Shown: one piece after another, positions 25,044 to 34,556 of the stretch
Layout of the letters: each line of letters opens with the position of its first letter
Position numbering within the stretch: position 1 is the first letter of the stretch
DNA from: an uncultured Eubacteriales bacterium
GTDB lineage: Bacteria > Bacillota > Clostridia > Christensenellales > Aristaeellaceae
Direction: 5' to 3'
Length of the DNA stretch: 52,997 nt
NCBI GenBank assembly: GCA_902799465.1
Contig: CADCAS010000004.1
Span: 1-52,997, forward strand
Notes under the pieces: generated by a model
Databases searched by the model: none
Told to the model about the DNA's origin: nothing
Seen by the model: only the letters and a program-made list of their open reading frames with translations
Translations under genes and position numbers: made by a program

Positions 25044-25851
25044 TCCCCGCCTTCTCCTGCCGCAGCAGATTTCCGTCGAGGTCAAAGACGACGTAGCCCG
25101 CTTCGCCGTCGGGCATCATGTCGTAGGTGCAGACCAGCTCGCCGTTCTCGATGAACATCTTGTAGAGCCAGTTGCAGTCCGGGGCGCTGGCGCGCCACTT
25201 CACATGGCCGTTCACGTCGACGGCCACGGGGTCGGGGCCGTAGTAGCCGCCGATATACAGTGTCCCCTCCGCGTCCATGGTGTGGGTGATGCTCGCGCCC
25301 AGGCCCTCCTCGAGGGTCCATATCATCTCGCCGGTCTCGGGGTCGAGGGCGGTGAGGCCCTTCTCGGTGTTGTAGACCATCACCCGGTCGTCATAGCCGA
25401 TGAAGGCGTCGGTAAAATCCAGCTCGGTGGAGGTGGTGGAGCGGGTGGTGTAGGTCCACAGATCGTCGCAGGCGACCTCGAGGCGCTCGCCGTCGCCCTC
25501 AAAGGTGCGGGTGGCGGTGATGTGATGGCCGCGGACGGTGGCGTCCAGGACCGTGCCGTCCTCGGGCTCGGGATCGGCCCAGGGCACCAGATACCGGGAC
25601 AGTATGTAGCCGTACTGCCCGTCATAGTTGACATAGGTGAAATCGCCGTAGGACGGGTCCCGCTCGGCGTCCGTCACGATGCCGTACAGCGGCACCTTCG
25701 CCAGCCGCGCGCGGTCCGTGCCCGGGCCATCCCGCAGGGAGACCCACTCCTCGCAGTTATCCACCATCATCGTGCCGATATAGGTGGGCTCCGCCATGGC
25801 CGGCACGGCCAGCGCCACCAGCGCCGCAAGCAACAGTGCGATGCGTCTCAT
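25039..25851 (-). CDS. Secreted SH3b plus PQQ-like-repeat protein
   Basis: 270 residues. Signal peptide MRRIALLLAALVALAVPAMA, then an SH3b-like domain (about 30-90: CEEWVSLRDGPGTDRARLAKV, GYILSRYLVPW) and a region with two or three beta-propeller-type strands (GLTALDPETGEMIWTLEEG, PVAVDVNGHVKWRA, VVFDLDGNLL) like PQQ/WD-type repeats. A cell-surface binding role is likely, no enzyme residues seen. ATG 25851 overlaps the stop of the upstream gene (ATGA). Its own stop is in a repeat arm (GGGAATTAG), so the last residues may derive from repeat insertion. Confidence 0.8.
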   Translation of the reverse strand: MRRIALLLAALVALAVPAMAEPTYIGTMMVDNCEEWVSLRDGPGTDRARLAKVPLYGIVTDAERDPSYGDFTYVNYDGQYGYILSRYLVPWADPEPEDGTVLDATVRGHHITATRTFEGDGERLEVACDDLWTYTTRSTTSTELDFTDAFIGYDDRVMVYNTEKGLTALDPETGEMIWTLEEGLGASITHTMDAEGTLYIGGYYGPDPVAVDVNGHVKWRASAPDCNWLYKMFIENGELVCTYDMMPDGEAGYVVFDLDGNLLRQEKAGN

Positions 25852-26423
25852 TTCTCTTCCTCCGTTCTGTTCTCATTCAGATAGCGCAAAAACGCCTTGA
25901 GCGCCGACGTGCCGCGATGGCGGCGGGCGGCGTCGCGTATGGCCGCGGTGACGGCGTCGACCGCCCCGTCCCCCAGCCGCGCGGCGAGCGCCCCATACTG
26001 GGACGGATCGAGGTCCGCGGGGATGGACGGCGGCTCCACGCGCACCGGCTCAGGGTCCGGGGCGGGCGCGTCATCGGCCTCCGGATCGTCCATCGGCGCG
26101 TCCTCCTCCGGCACCTCCATGGCGTCGATCTCCGCCATCGTGCGGGCGATCTCCTCGGCCTCCTCCTCCGCCTGGGCCTCCACCTCGGCGGCCAGGGTCT
26201 TGAGCAGGACATCGAAGTCATTCTCCACCTTCGGAGGCCGGGGCGGCGGCGCCACGACCGTCTGCGCGGCGCGCTCCACCGGCTTTAAGCCCTTGGACAG
26301 GCGCCATTCGTTGTAGCTTTGGAAGATCTCCTCTTCCCTCTCCGGGGTCAGGGTCGCCATGAAATCGGCGGTGGTCAGCCCCGACCTGGCCTGCGCCCAG
26401 GCAAATACGGATGTGCTGAGCAT
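25848..26423 (-). CDS. Hypothetical acidic, proline-rich protein
   Basis: 191 residues. Three parts: an N-terminal stretch with MATLTPEREEEIFQSYNEW, an acidic Pro/Glu/Asp linker (about 55-135), and a C-terminal helical segment YGALAARLGDGAVDAVTAAI...GTSALKAFLRYLNENR. No signal peptide or membrane helix, no family recognised. ATG 26423 with GAGGTG 9 nt upstream; a GTG 12 nt earlier overlaps that site. It is coupled to the SH3 gene by ATGA, so both may work at the envelope, or it may merely ensure co-expression. Confidence 0.75.
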   Translation of the reverse strand: MLSTSVFAWAQARSGLTTADFMATLTPEREEEIFQSYNEWRLSKGLKPVERAAQTVVAPPPRPPKVENDFDVLLKTLAAEVEAQAEEEAEEIARTMAEIDAMEVPEEDAPMDDPEADDAPAPDPEPVRVEPPSIPADLDPSQYGALAARLGDGAVDAVTAAIRDAARRHRGTSALKAFLRYLNENRTEEEK

Positions 26424-26502
26424 GGATTGGGTCACCTCGTCAAATCGTACTTATACGCTCGCATTATAGCAGAATAACCGCGCCGTGTCTACCTCCAATA
26501 AC

Positions 26503-26529
26503 GCGCCCCCGGAGAATATCCGGGGGCGC
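26503..26529. terminator. Hairpin between adhesin and downstream gene, no U run
   Basis: GCGCCCCCGG (26503-26512), 7-nt loop, CCGGGGGCGC (26520-26529). It lies downstream of the adhesin gene but neither side has a T run, so it is a weak or factor-assisted terminator at best. Confidence 0.45.
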
Positions 26530-26634
26530 GGCGCAATGAAAATGGATTGGCGCTTGTTGGGTCGAAGGGGAACGCCCCTTCGTCACCCCGTCCTCACAAA
26601 AGGCCCGACCCGCTTGCCCGGGAGGCCCGGAGGG

Positions 26635-29600
26635 TCACTCCGCCCGCCTTCGCAGCAGCAGCAGCGCGGCCGCAAGGATCAGCAGCGCACCGGTGAGGGT
26701 GTAGGCCAGCGTGCCCGGCCCGCCGGTGGAGGGAAGCTCGTAACCGGGGTTATTGGTTGCCGTGATCGTCCATGTCAGCCCGTCAGAGCTCTTTGTCGCG
26801 TCCACTGGCTGCTTCGTTCCCTGCTGGAAGGTCACCTTTTCATTTGTCACGAGAATGGTTACAGGGGAAGTCATCAAATTGTACCCTTCCGGCGCTTTCT
26901 TCTCGATCAGCTTGTACGTCCCGGGGAGCAGCTTTCCTATGGTTGCTTTTCCATCCGAGCCGGTTGTTATGGTACCGATAGGTTTCCCTTCCGCATCCGT
27001 CGCTTCTGTAGTTCCATCCTCCTTATACAATTTGAATTCAGCATTCTTCAGGACTTTGGAATTGTCCACTTCGTCGACCTTCAGCAAATCAACTGCAAGG
27101 AATGTCCTTTTGTTCCAGAATTTAGCAGTAGCCTGAGTATTTGCCTTTACAGTTCCGGAATCGGCTTCCTTTTTTACCTGTGTATACCCTTCCGGTACGT
27201 CTATCTCTTCTACCGTATAATAAGTTCCGGCGGGTATATTGACGATGCGAATTCGGTCAAGCGGGTTTTCATCCGTTCCGCCCAGCTTTGACTGTCTGAT
27301 TTTCAGGGTCAGCTCACCGGTGTCGGGAACGGTACCTCTGGCCGTATAGCCGTTGATTTCTCCCTCGCTGTTTCGATCGGCTTTGTAGGTCAGGCCATTA
27401 AACTCGTAGGAGGACTTATCATCGGCTACATTTGTCGCGTCGGCCGGGATGACAGGCGCCGCGAAGATCCGGAAGCCCAAACTGCCGCTTTTGGTCGATC
27501 CGTCTCCGTTAAACTGATCCGGTGTGGTATAGACCTGCGTGGTATCCGTCTGGCTCTTCTGTAGCTTGATCCTGAAGGTAAAGTAGGTTTCATCCTTGGT
27601 AACGGTATCCGAGGCGTCATCTTTTGTCGTAACAAACTTCATCACATCCAGACCGCCCTTCAGACTGTTTGTAGCCGTCAAGGTCGTCAGCGGGGTACCG
27701 TCTGATGACATTTCGGTGATGATGCGATTGCCGGATGCGTCTGTACCAAACTTGACCGTCTTTAGCACACCGTTGACGACCATCGGATGATACACGTCGG
27801 CATTCAGCTCAAAGTGGAGGTCGATGTCGTCCTCGGTGATGTTGTAGTTGTGGCCGGTTTCAAGGATGATATAGGTTTTCGCGCCATAGGTCACGCGAGG
27901 GAATTTTTCTGTATCCCAATATATCCGGTCCTTGTCTGTTGTGAACTCCACCATGACGCCGGGGGAGATGGAAACGTCAAGGGTGGGCCATGTAGCGGCG
28001 GTGACTTTTCCGTTTTCAATGGTCACTGTCGGTTTTATGACGAAGCCATTTTCCGACGTTGCTGTGTGGATCTCCTCCTCAGTTGTATCCTTGTCCTGCC
28101 ACAGGCGAAGGGTCACGGCGTATGTCGTGTCGGTTCCGGCATCATTCAGGTATTTAGTCAGGAGCTCCAGCTGCTCGCTGGTCGACAGGCTGTCGTTCCA
28201 GGCCTTTTTCATCTTGAGGGCCGTGCCGTCCAGCACCATCTTTCCGTTCGGATCCCTGATCTCAGCGTCGGTCACCGTTTTGGTTTCCGTAACCGTGCCG
28301 TTTTCCGTTTTGACAGAGGTATAGTCGACCGAAGCTCTGGTGTTGGTTCTGATGTAGTGGGTAAGACTGGCGGCTGCATCAATTCTGCCCTGCATCTCCG
28401 AATCCGTAATGTAGGCGGATCCTTCCTTTGCCGGAATATCCGTTGTCCAGCCCTTGTTCTCCACATACTGATACGTGCTTCCATCAACCTCTACAAAGAA
28501 TTGCTTTTTGACAGCGGTATTCTGTTCAGTAATCTTCTTCACCCGGTTATTGAAGTCCGCCAGATAATCATAGGCATCCTGGCTGGGCCAGACGGTGAAG
28601 GTCAACTGGTAGGTAACGCCATCCTCCAGCTGGTAATTCGCGCCAAGATTCCACTGTACCGACTTTTCAGTGCCGTTCGTGGTATATGTCGCCGTCCCGA
28701 TGCCAGGATATTCAGCCTTCAACGCAGCATCGCTGTCAAATGTCTGTACGGTTCCATCCTTCTTGGTGATCTTGTAGCGGAACTGATCCGCGACACCATT
28801 GACAAGGGCGGTGGAGGTCAGGGCGGTGATGCCGTCATGGATGGTTACATCCTTGTATCCGAGTTCAAGGGCCAGGTCTTCGATGATGGTCGCAAAGGCT
28901 TTCTTTATGGCTGCTTCATTGTTTGCCTGCCCAAGATAAGTTCCGCCAAGGTCTTCCAAATACTGTACATTGCCAAACACGCCGATGGAGTAGAATTTAT
29001 TGTTGCTGTTGGCAAGCAGCTTGTTCAACTGTATTTTCGCGGCGCTCCTTGCACGAGCATGGACTTCGTCAGCTGTTGCGTTTGGATCATGTGTATAATA
29101 TGTGCCTCCATCCCAGTCCAATGCATGATCAGTCGCGCCGCTTGCATCGTACGCAAGATATCCGCGTGAGACCGTGTCACCATCGGTAACGAAGATGACA
29201 TAGACCGGATCCGCATCATTCCAGAGGACACTGTTTGCGGCCTCGATCGCCGTATCGTAATTGGTACCGCCATTCGTGTTTAGACTGCTGATCAGAGAAC
29301 GAAAACTGTTATAGTCAGTCCCATTGACGACTCCACTGTAGATTGTATCCTTCGTCATCTCGTTGCGGACACGATGCGAAAAATCGACAAACGCAATCTC
29401 AATAGCTGCAGGATCATCGCTCGTGTTGAAGCCGAACAGCTGGTCAGACAGGGTATAAATCGCATTCTGCGCCGCCTGAAGACGAGTCTGGCCCGAAACC
29501 CCTGTGTCCTTCTCATTCATACTGGATGACGTATCCAAAACAATAACAACATTCGCATGGGTCTTGTTATGCTTTGAATTCGATGTGCCAGTGACGCTCA

Positions 29601-32600
29601 GGCTAACATCATAGGTCCCGTCGCCGTTGGGCTGTACGCCTTTGTTGGTGGCCGGGGCAGCCAGGTCGTCGGCTGTTAATCCACCGTCATCATAGGATTT
29701 CTCCGTCGGAGTGTCCCTGTAGATGACATAAATATCATTATCATTCGTCCCGAATGTTTGCCATGCATTGATACCGTCATTCACCGTAAGCGTATCCAGG
29801 ATTCTGTATTTCCAATATGCAGCACTGTTTGCCTCTGTCTGCAACAGCGGAGAGATTTCCGTGCCAGTGGACGGATTGTTGATTCTGGTCGTAACATAGT
29901 CTTTTCCAGGAATGTCATAACGCACATTCAACTGATCTCCAACCAGAGTAGGGCCACCATAAGAAGCTTGTGCACCGGCAGGGAGTTCGTCAAACTCAAC
30001 AAATCTGTTCCCGTCCATGTATCCGTAATGAACGGTAACCATTTTTGTATCAGCTGCCTGAGCAAAGAAAACGCTCGACCGACTTTCCCAACCGGTGCTG
30101 ACATCATGTATAAACTGGAATGAACCGTTATAGCAACGAAGAAATGTATCTCCGGCACAATGAAGATGGTCAGCATATTGCCCAAAGCTCGTCGTATTTG
30201 ACCCGCTATTATAATTGCTGGTAGAGCTTCTGGAAATCACACTGCCATTAGCTGAGATCGTTCCTGCAGCCATATAATATGTAGTGCTTCCACTTCTAAA
30301 AGAAAGTGTATACACTCCATTGTTTACAGTAACAGTCCAATATAAATTGGTGTTTCCCGAGTATGATATAAGCCCATTCGTGTATGTCAATGGGACGGTC
30401 TGTAAACTCCCATTACTATTTCTTGCAGGTACCAGGGCATAATAATTCCCATTATACGCATCACGCGCATAAACTATGTATTTACCGCTCGAAATACTGG
30501 AGGCGCCTCTACCAGTAAGTCCACCACCCCACGTAATCGTATATGTGGAAAAGCTTTCGACAGTAAAGTCCACCAAAATGGAGTCTTCCTGAATCTCAAT
30601 ATCACCGGGAAGATCTGCCTCCACTGAGGCTACCGTTTCCACAATAAGCTCTCCAGTACTCTCATCAAGATGCTGCACTGAAAGAGAAGATTCCAAAACG
30701 TCGGGCTCCACATCTGCGGGAAGTTCTTTTACAAGGATGGACACCTCCACTGCTGCCTTGGGCTCTATAGGATTACCGTCCGAATCATAAATGCTGAGGT
30801 CAAAAGCCGTCATGCCAAAGGAATAGGGAACCACATTTTCCGCGATAATGATAGCTCCTTCTGTTTCTTTTTCATTCTCTCCAGGATTAGAAACGGCCAG
30901 AGCAAACGAACCGGATTGATTCTCTATTGTGTCATCTTCCACAACCTCTGTTTCTGCAGGAGAAGCTTCTCTTTGACCCGCAACAGAATCCCATGCAGCG
31001 AGATATTCCACAGATGTACTATCATATTCGGTGACAACCAGCCTCGAACCTTCGGGAATCTGTGCATCATCGCCATAGGTCACAGTGACTTCATAGAGCT
31101 CACCGCTGGCGCTGAGGAACAGGGTGGTGATCTGAGCGTCGGTCACCTTCACGGTGAACACCTGCCCGTCCCGCAGGGCGACGGTCAGGGTCTCCTCGGT
31201 GTCAAAGGGTTTCAGGCTGATGAGAAGCCACTCGCCCGCGGAGACGGGGGTGCTGTCGATCTCCTCAAGCTGTGCCTGCATCAGCTCCGCGCTGGGGATG
31301 CACTCCAGCGCATGAGCGGCCTTCACCTGTCCCACGGTGCCGTCCTCCAGGGCCTGTCCCACCCAGACCAGGGCGGGGTCGGAGAACGTCGCGCTCTCGA
31401 TGTCGTCCACGTCGATGCCCTCGGCGATGCCCAGAACCTCCAGGAGGCTGCGCAGGGTCACAAAGCCGCCGCCCGGCAGGCTGAAGGCGTACACCTGGCC
31501 GTCGACCACATAGGAAAAGTCCACGGTATAATACGCCACCGCGAAGGGGCTGAGGCTGGGGGTGTCGAAGGACAGACCGATGGCGTTGTTGTTTTCGTCC
31601 ACCACAATGGCGTCCTCCACCGGCACGGGCTCGCCGTCCACGATGTGGTACAGCGCGAAGTCCTCGCCGGAGATGGGGGCGTTGAAGGTGGTCTCCACGT
31701 GGATGGGCGCGCCGGGCTCGGTCGCGCCGTCCGCGCCGATGAGGGCGATGTCGAACAGGCGCATGTTGAGCACGCGGCTCATGCGCTCCCGGGGAAGGGT
31801 CTCGGCGGCGGGGGCCGCGGCCATCAGACGGCGCTGCGGCACAGCTTCCTCGTCGGTCAGCTGGAAGTCCCCGGCCTCGGCCACGACGGTCTCGATCTCC
31901 TCGGGGCTCTCGGTCACGGTGTTCTCGGGCAGCAGACCGGCGATCCTGTCGAACACGTCGGCATAGGCCTCGGTGTCGCTGGCGGTCTCGGTGAACGCCG
32001 GGGTCACGTCCAGCAGCGTCGCCTGGCCGTCCGCGGTGGAGACGGTGATCTCGCCCGCGGCGTCCTGCGCCCGCACGGCGCGGGCGGGCAGGGTCAGCCC
32101 GGAGATAGTATAGAGGGTGTCGTCCACGGTCACCTCGCCGTCGCCGGTGATGATCAGCACGCCGTTTTCATACGCCACGGGGACCTCGCTCATCAGGGCG
32201 TCGATGTCCTCCGGCGCGGCCTCCAGCGCGGCCTCGATCTCCGCCAGGCCCATCATGGCCTCCGCGGCAAGCGTGCCCTCGGTGGCGGTCATCGCCACGC
32301 CGTCCGCCTCCGCCAGCTCCTCCAGCATGACCAGCACGGCGGCGCGGTCGGCGTCGTAGAAGTAAATGGTGTGCGCGTCGGTTGCGATGTAGCCGGTGAA
32401 GTCCAGCGCCACGTTCCGCTGACCGGCGATGGCGTCGCCCGCCTCGGTCACGACAAACAGCTCCTCGGACATTTCGTCCGCGGATTCTTCGTCTGCGGCA
32501 ATGATCTCTGTCGGCGCGGGTTCCTCATACTCGATCGTCAGACCGGAGTCCTCCCCCGCCTCGACCTCGCCCGTTTCGGCAGCCTCGCCCGTTTCGGTGA

Positions 32601-32955
32601 CTTCGCCCGTTTCGACAGCCTCGCCCAGCTGCATCTCGACTTCCTCAACGGGAGACTCGAGCGCCACCTGGATTTCGTCCGCCGCTTTATGCGGCCGCTG
32701 CTGATAGCAGGCGTCGGTGTGGGTGTGCTCCTCCAGGCCGCACACGGGCATGCTGTCCCCGTCGAAGCAGCTTTCGTCGTGAACGTGCTCCGCGTAACCG
32801 CAAGCCGGTATGCGTTCCAGCGTGTTTGCCTTGAACATCATCTGATTGGTGGTCATTAAAACGGTGATCACGCAAAGCAGCGCCATGATCCGACGCCACG
32901 TCACCCTGCGGCTCCCCGCCTTTACGATTCCGTCAATAATTCTATCGTTGCGCAT
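26635..32955 (-). CDS. Giant LPXTG-anchored adhesin with VWA and SpaA/Cna-B domains
   Basis: 2106 residues. Signal helix about 22-42; two Cys/His motifs CGYAEHVHDESC and CGLEEHTHTDAC (about 52-85); a Glu/Thr-rich stretch (95-180); beta-rich modules to about 810; a region resembling a ricin/fascin-like fold (815-975, SGKYIVYARDAYNGNYYALV); a VWA domain from about 1130 with MIDAS LDTSSSM, NGGTNYDT and FVTDGD; Cna-B-like segments; a SpaA domain (about 1945-2050) with VDLLKVDE Lys and a LIEKKAPEGY Glu that should form an isopeptide bond; then LPSTGG, a hydrophobic helix and RRRAE for sortase anchoring. ATG 32955 with GAGGTG upstream. No sortase gene in the window. Base composition changes sharply inside the gene. 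Confidence 0.93.
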   Translation of the reverse strand: MRNDRIIDGIVKAGSRRVTWRRIMALLCVITVLMTTNQMMFKANTLERIPACGYAEHVHDESCFDGDSMPVCGLEEHTHTDACYQQRPHKAADEIQVALESPVEEVEMQLGEAVETGEVTETGEAAETGEVEAGEDSGLTIEYEEPAPTEIIAADEESADEMSEELFVVTEAGDAIAGQRNVALDFTGYIATDAHTIYFYDADRAAVLVMLEELAEADGVAMTATEGTLAAEAMMGLAEIEAALEAAPEDIDALMSEVPVAYENGVLIITGDGEVTVDDTLYTISGLTLPARAVRAQDAAGEITVSTADGQATLLDVTPAFTETASDTEAYADVFDRIAGLLPENTVTESPEEIETVVAEAGDFQLTDEEAVPQRRLMAAAPAAETLPRERMSRVLNMRLFDIALIGADGATEPGAPIHVETTFNAPISGEDFALYHIVDGEPVPVEDAIVVDENNNAIGLSFDTPSLSPFAVAYYTVDFSYVVDGQVYAFSLPGGGFVTLRSLLEVLGIAEGIDVDDIESATFSDPALVWVGQALEDGTVGQVKAAHALECIPSAELMQAQLEEIDSTPVSAGEWLLISLKPFDTEETLTVALRDGQVFTVKVTDAQITTLFLSASGELYEVTVTYGDDAQIPEGSRLVVTEYDSTSVEYLAAWDSVAGQREASPAETEVVEDDTIENQSGSFALAVSNPGENEKETEGAIIIAENVVPYSFGMTAFDLSIYDSDGNPIEPKAAVEVSILVKELPADVEPDVLESSLSVQHLDESTGELIVETVASVEADLPGDIEIQEDSILVDFTVESFSTYTITWGGGLTGRGASSISSGKYIVYARDAYNGNYYALVPARNSNGSLQTVPLTYTNGLISYSGNTNLYWTVTVNNGVYTLSFRSGSTTYYMAAGTISANGSVISRSSTSNYNSGSNTTSFGQYADHLHCAGDTFLRCYNGSFQFIHDVSTGWESRSSVFFAQAADTKMVTVHYGYMDGNRFVEFDELPAGAQASYGGPTLVGDQLNVRYDIPGKDYVTTRINNPSTGTEISPLLQTEANSAAYWKYRILDTLTVNDGINAWQTFGTNDNDIYVIYRDTPTEKSYDDGGLTADDLAAPATNKGVQPNGDGTYDVSLSVTGTSNSKHNKTHANVVIVLDTSSSMNEKDTGVSGQTRLQAAQNAIYTLSDQLFGFNTSDDPAAIEIAFVDFSHRVRNEMTKDTIYSGVVNGTDYNSFRSLISSLNTNGGTNYDTAIEAANSVLWNDADPVYVIFVTDGDTVSRGYLAYDASGATDHALDWDGGTYYTHDPNATADEVHARARSAAKIQLNKLLANSNNKFYSIGVFGNVQYLEDLGGTYLGQANNEAAIKKAFATIIEDLALELGYKDVTIHDGITALTSTALVNGVADQFRYKITKKDGTVQTFDSDAALKAEYPGIGTATYTTNGTEKSVQWNLGANYQLEDGVTYQLTFTVWPSQDAYDYLADFNNRVKKITEQNTAVKKQFFVEVDGSTYQYVENKGWTTDIPAKEGSAYITDSEMQGRIDAAASLTHYIRTNTRASVDYTSVKTENGTVTETKTVTDAEIRDPNGKMVLDGTALKMKKAWNDSLSTSEQLELLTKYLNDAGTDTTYAVTLRLWQDKDTTEEEIHTATSENGFVIKPTVTIENGKVTAATWPTLDVSISPGVMVEFTTDKDRIYWDTEKFPRVTYGAKTYIILETGHNYNITEDDIDLHFELNADVYHPMVVNGVLKTVKFGTDASGNRIITEMSSDGTPLTTLTATNSLKGGLDVMKFVTTKDDASDTVTKDETYFTFRIKLQKSQTDTTQVYTTPDQFNGDGSTKSGSLGFRIFAAPVIPADATNVADDKSSYEFNGLTYKADRNSEGEINGYTARGTVPDTGELTLKIRQSKLGGTDENPLDRIRIVNIPAGTYYTVEEIDVPEGYTQVKKEADSGTVKANTQATAKFWNKRTFLAVDLLKVDEVDNSKVLKNAEFKLYKEDGTTEATDAEGKPIGTITTGSDGKATIGKLLPGTYKLIEKKAPEGYNLMTSPVTILVTNEKVTFQQGTKQPVDATKSSDGLTWTITATNNPGYELPSTGGPGTLAYTLTGALLILAAALLLLRRRAE

Positions 32956-32999
32956 TCACTTCACCTCTTTTCGGAAGCACAGCGTTGTTCTTATAATAA

Positions 33000-33030
33000 T
33001 ATTGTACCACAGTTTAATTACACATACAGT
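33000..33030 (-). promoter_or_regulatory. Probable extended -10 promoter of the adhesin gene
   Basis: Minus-strand CTGTGGTACAATATT has TGG plus TACAAT, with a weak TGTATG 16 bp upstream. Flanking DNA is AT-rich. The rest of 33031-33424 shows no gene and no other signal I can support. Confidence 0.45.
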
Positions 33031-33424
33031 TGCTTGGCGGCACTTTAATTATCCGCATTGTAAAACTTATCTTCTCATTTAATGTAAAGCCCTTTTACCT
33101 ATTTTATTGTATGCGCCTTCCTCATCCGCGTCAAGGAACGCTCCATTTCGTCACTCCCCATACCGCGGCCCTACTATATATGTGACTCTATATTCGGCGG
33201 TAAGGTTCCAAAAACAGGGGGCGTAACACAATATTCGCCGAGCGTGGCGTTGGGCGTAGAAAGCGGAGCGTCGAACGGCGGCTCACGCTGTTTGATTCTA
33301 TGCGCGACAGCCTGCTGTTTACGCTCCGCTCCCAGCCTCCAACGTCACAAACACGCCCGCGTATCACGCCGGAAGTGAATATAATACGATTTTGGAGCCA
33401 TCGCTTTGCCCCTGTGACGCCAAA

Positions 33425-33455
33425 CCCCCGGACGGTCTTCACTTCCGTCCGGGGG
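33425..33455 (-). terminator. Possible terminator downstream of the LURP-one-like gene
   Basis: CCCCCGGACGG, 9-nt loop, CCGTCCGGGGG: 11-bp stem about 120 nt past the stop at 33574. On the minus strand only GTTTGG follows, so termination efficiency is uncertain. Confidence 0.5.
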
Positions 33456-33573
33456 TGGCTTGAAGAAGGGGGGAGAAGTATATGTGGAACAGCTCTTGCT
33501 GGTAGGGGTATTGTACAATACGGATATGAACTGCCTGTGAACGGGTACAAAACAATCTGTGACCCTCGGGGAT

Positions 33574-34182
33574 TCATCCGTTCCCAGACGGCGAAGAGGA
33601 CGACGAGCCCGACGCGGCGGCGGCCCTGTCGTTCATCATGTGCTGCAGGGTGACGAGTATGGCGATCACCGTCGGCTCCAGCTCCGGACGGTAGATGTCG
33701 ATGCAGTACTTATCGTGGATGGAGAACAGCTTCTGGCCGATGACCGCGATGACGCTCCCGTCCCGATCGTACAGCTCGAAGTTCAGCCCGATGATATTGC
33801 CCCGGAGCTGCCAGCCCAGCCCCTCGATGTTGGTGATGTCCTTGATCAGGTGGAACAGCTCGTTGGAGATCTGGAACTGCGTGCCGTCCGCCATCGTGAC
33901 AAAGTGGCGCTCGTGCAGCGTGAAGAACTTGCGCTCGATGTGCGCCACGTGATTGCCCTCGGCGTCCACGATGTCGGTCTTGTCGTGCAGGGAGGGAAAC
34001 TTGGTGTCCGACGCATAGACGACCCGCTCCCGTTCGTCCGTGATGTCGATGTGCTTGTGCAGTGTGAACACCTTCGAGGTGGTGAAGAGGGAATAGGCCG
34101 GCTCGCCGAATCGCGCCACGTTGTTGACGTTCGCGGCCTCCCCGGCCTCCCGGAAGCGATGATACTTGGAAAAGATACCCAT
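33574..34182 (-). CDS. LURP-one-related / YxjI-family protein
   Basis: 202 residues. Repeated beta-strand units F(T/S)LHxHxDITDERERVVY, FPSLHDKTDIVDAEGNHVAH, FFTLHERHFVTMADGTQF, GWQLRGNIIGLNFELYDRDG, KLFSIHDKYCIDI are typical of the LURP-one/tubby-like barrel (PF04525). The family has no known enzyme activity; tubby relatives bind phosphoinositides or scramble lipids. The C-terminus is a Ser-rich tail. ATG 34182 with GGGAGG 7 nt upstream. Single gene. Confidence 0.85.
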   Translation of the reverse strand: MGIFSKYHRFREAGEAANVNNVARFGEPAYSLFTTSKVFTLHKHIDITDERERVVYASDTKFPSLHDKTDIVDAEGNHVAHIERKFFTLHERHFVTMADGTQFQISNELFHLIKDITNIEGLGWQLRGNIIGLNFELYDRDGSVIAVIGQKLFSIHDKYCIDIYRPELEPTVIAILVTLQHMMNDRAAAASGSSSSSPSGNG

Positions 34183-34224
34183 GAGCGCACCTCCCTGGCA
34201 GATGCTCTGACGATAGGGGAAAAG

Positions 34225-34520
34225 AAATTGATAATGGAAAATGGAGAATGGAGAATGGAGAATGGCGGTGCAAATCCTTCGGATTTGTCTGATAAAGGGA
34301 CCAGGTATGAACATGGCTTGGCGGGACAGGGGCAGAGTGCGTCAGCCTTGGCTCCCCTTTCAGGGGAGCTGGCAGCCATCAGGCTGACTGAGAGGTCGTT
34401 CCCCTCCCTCAGCGAACACCAATCTGTTGCAGCTCTGAACAGTTCCATTCAATCAAACAAATCCGCAGGATTTGATCCACCATTCTCCATTTTCCATTCT
34501 CAATTCTCAATTCCCAATTC
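34225..34520. repeat. Intergenic palindromic repeat, family B
   Basis: Left arm ATAATGGAAAATGGAGAATGG and repeats (34230-34265), CAAATCCTTCGGATTTGTCTG, nested half-palindrome GGCTCCCCTTTCAGGGGAGC with GGCTGACTGAGAGGTCGTTC, GAACAGTTCCATTCAATC, AACAAATCCGCAGGATTTG, and right arm CCATTCTCCATTTTCCATTC (34480-34520). Close kin of 2275-2627. Confidence 0.75.
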
Positions 34521-34556
34521 GTTCCATAAGAAACGTTGTCTCCGTCCCGCGCCCGC

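Noticed and set aside
33188..33653. Overlapping small frames on both strands (about 120 residues)
   Set aside because: They cover a hairpin and non-coding DNA, lack ribosome sites and show no domain.
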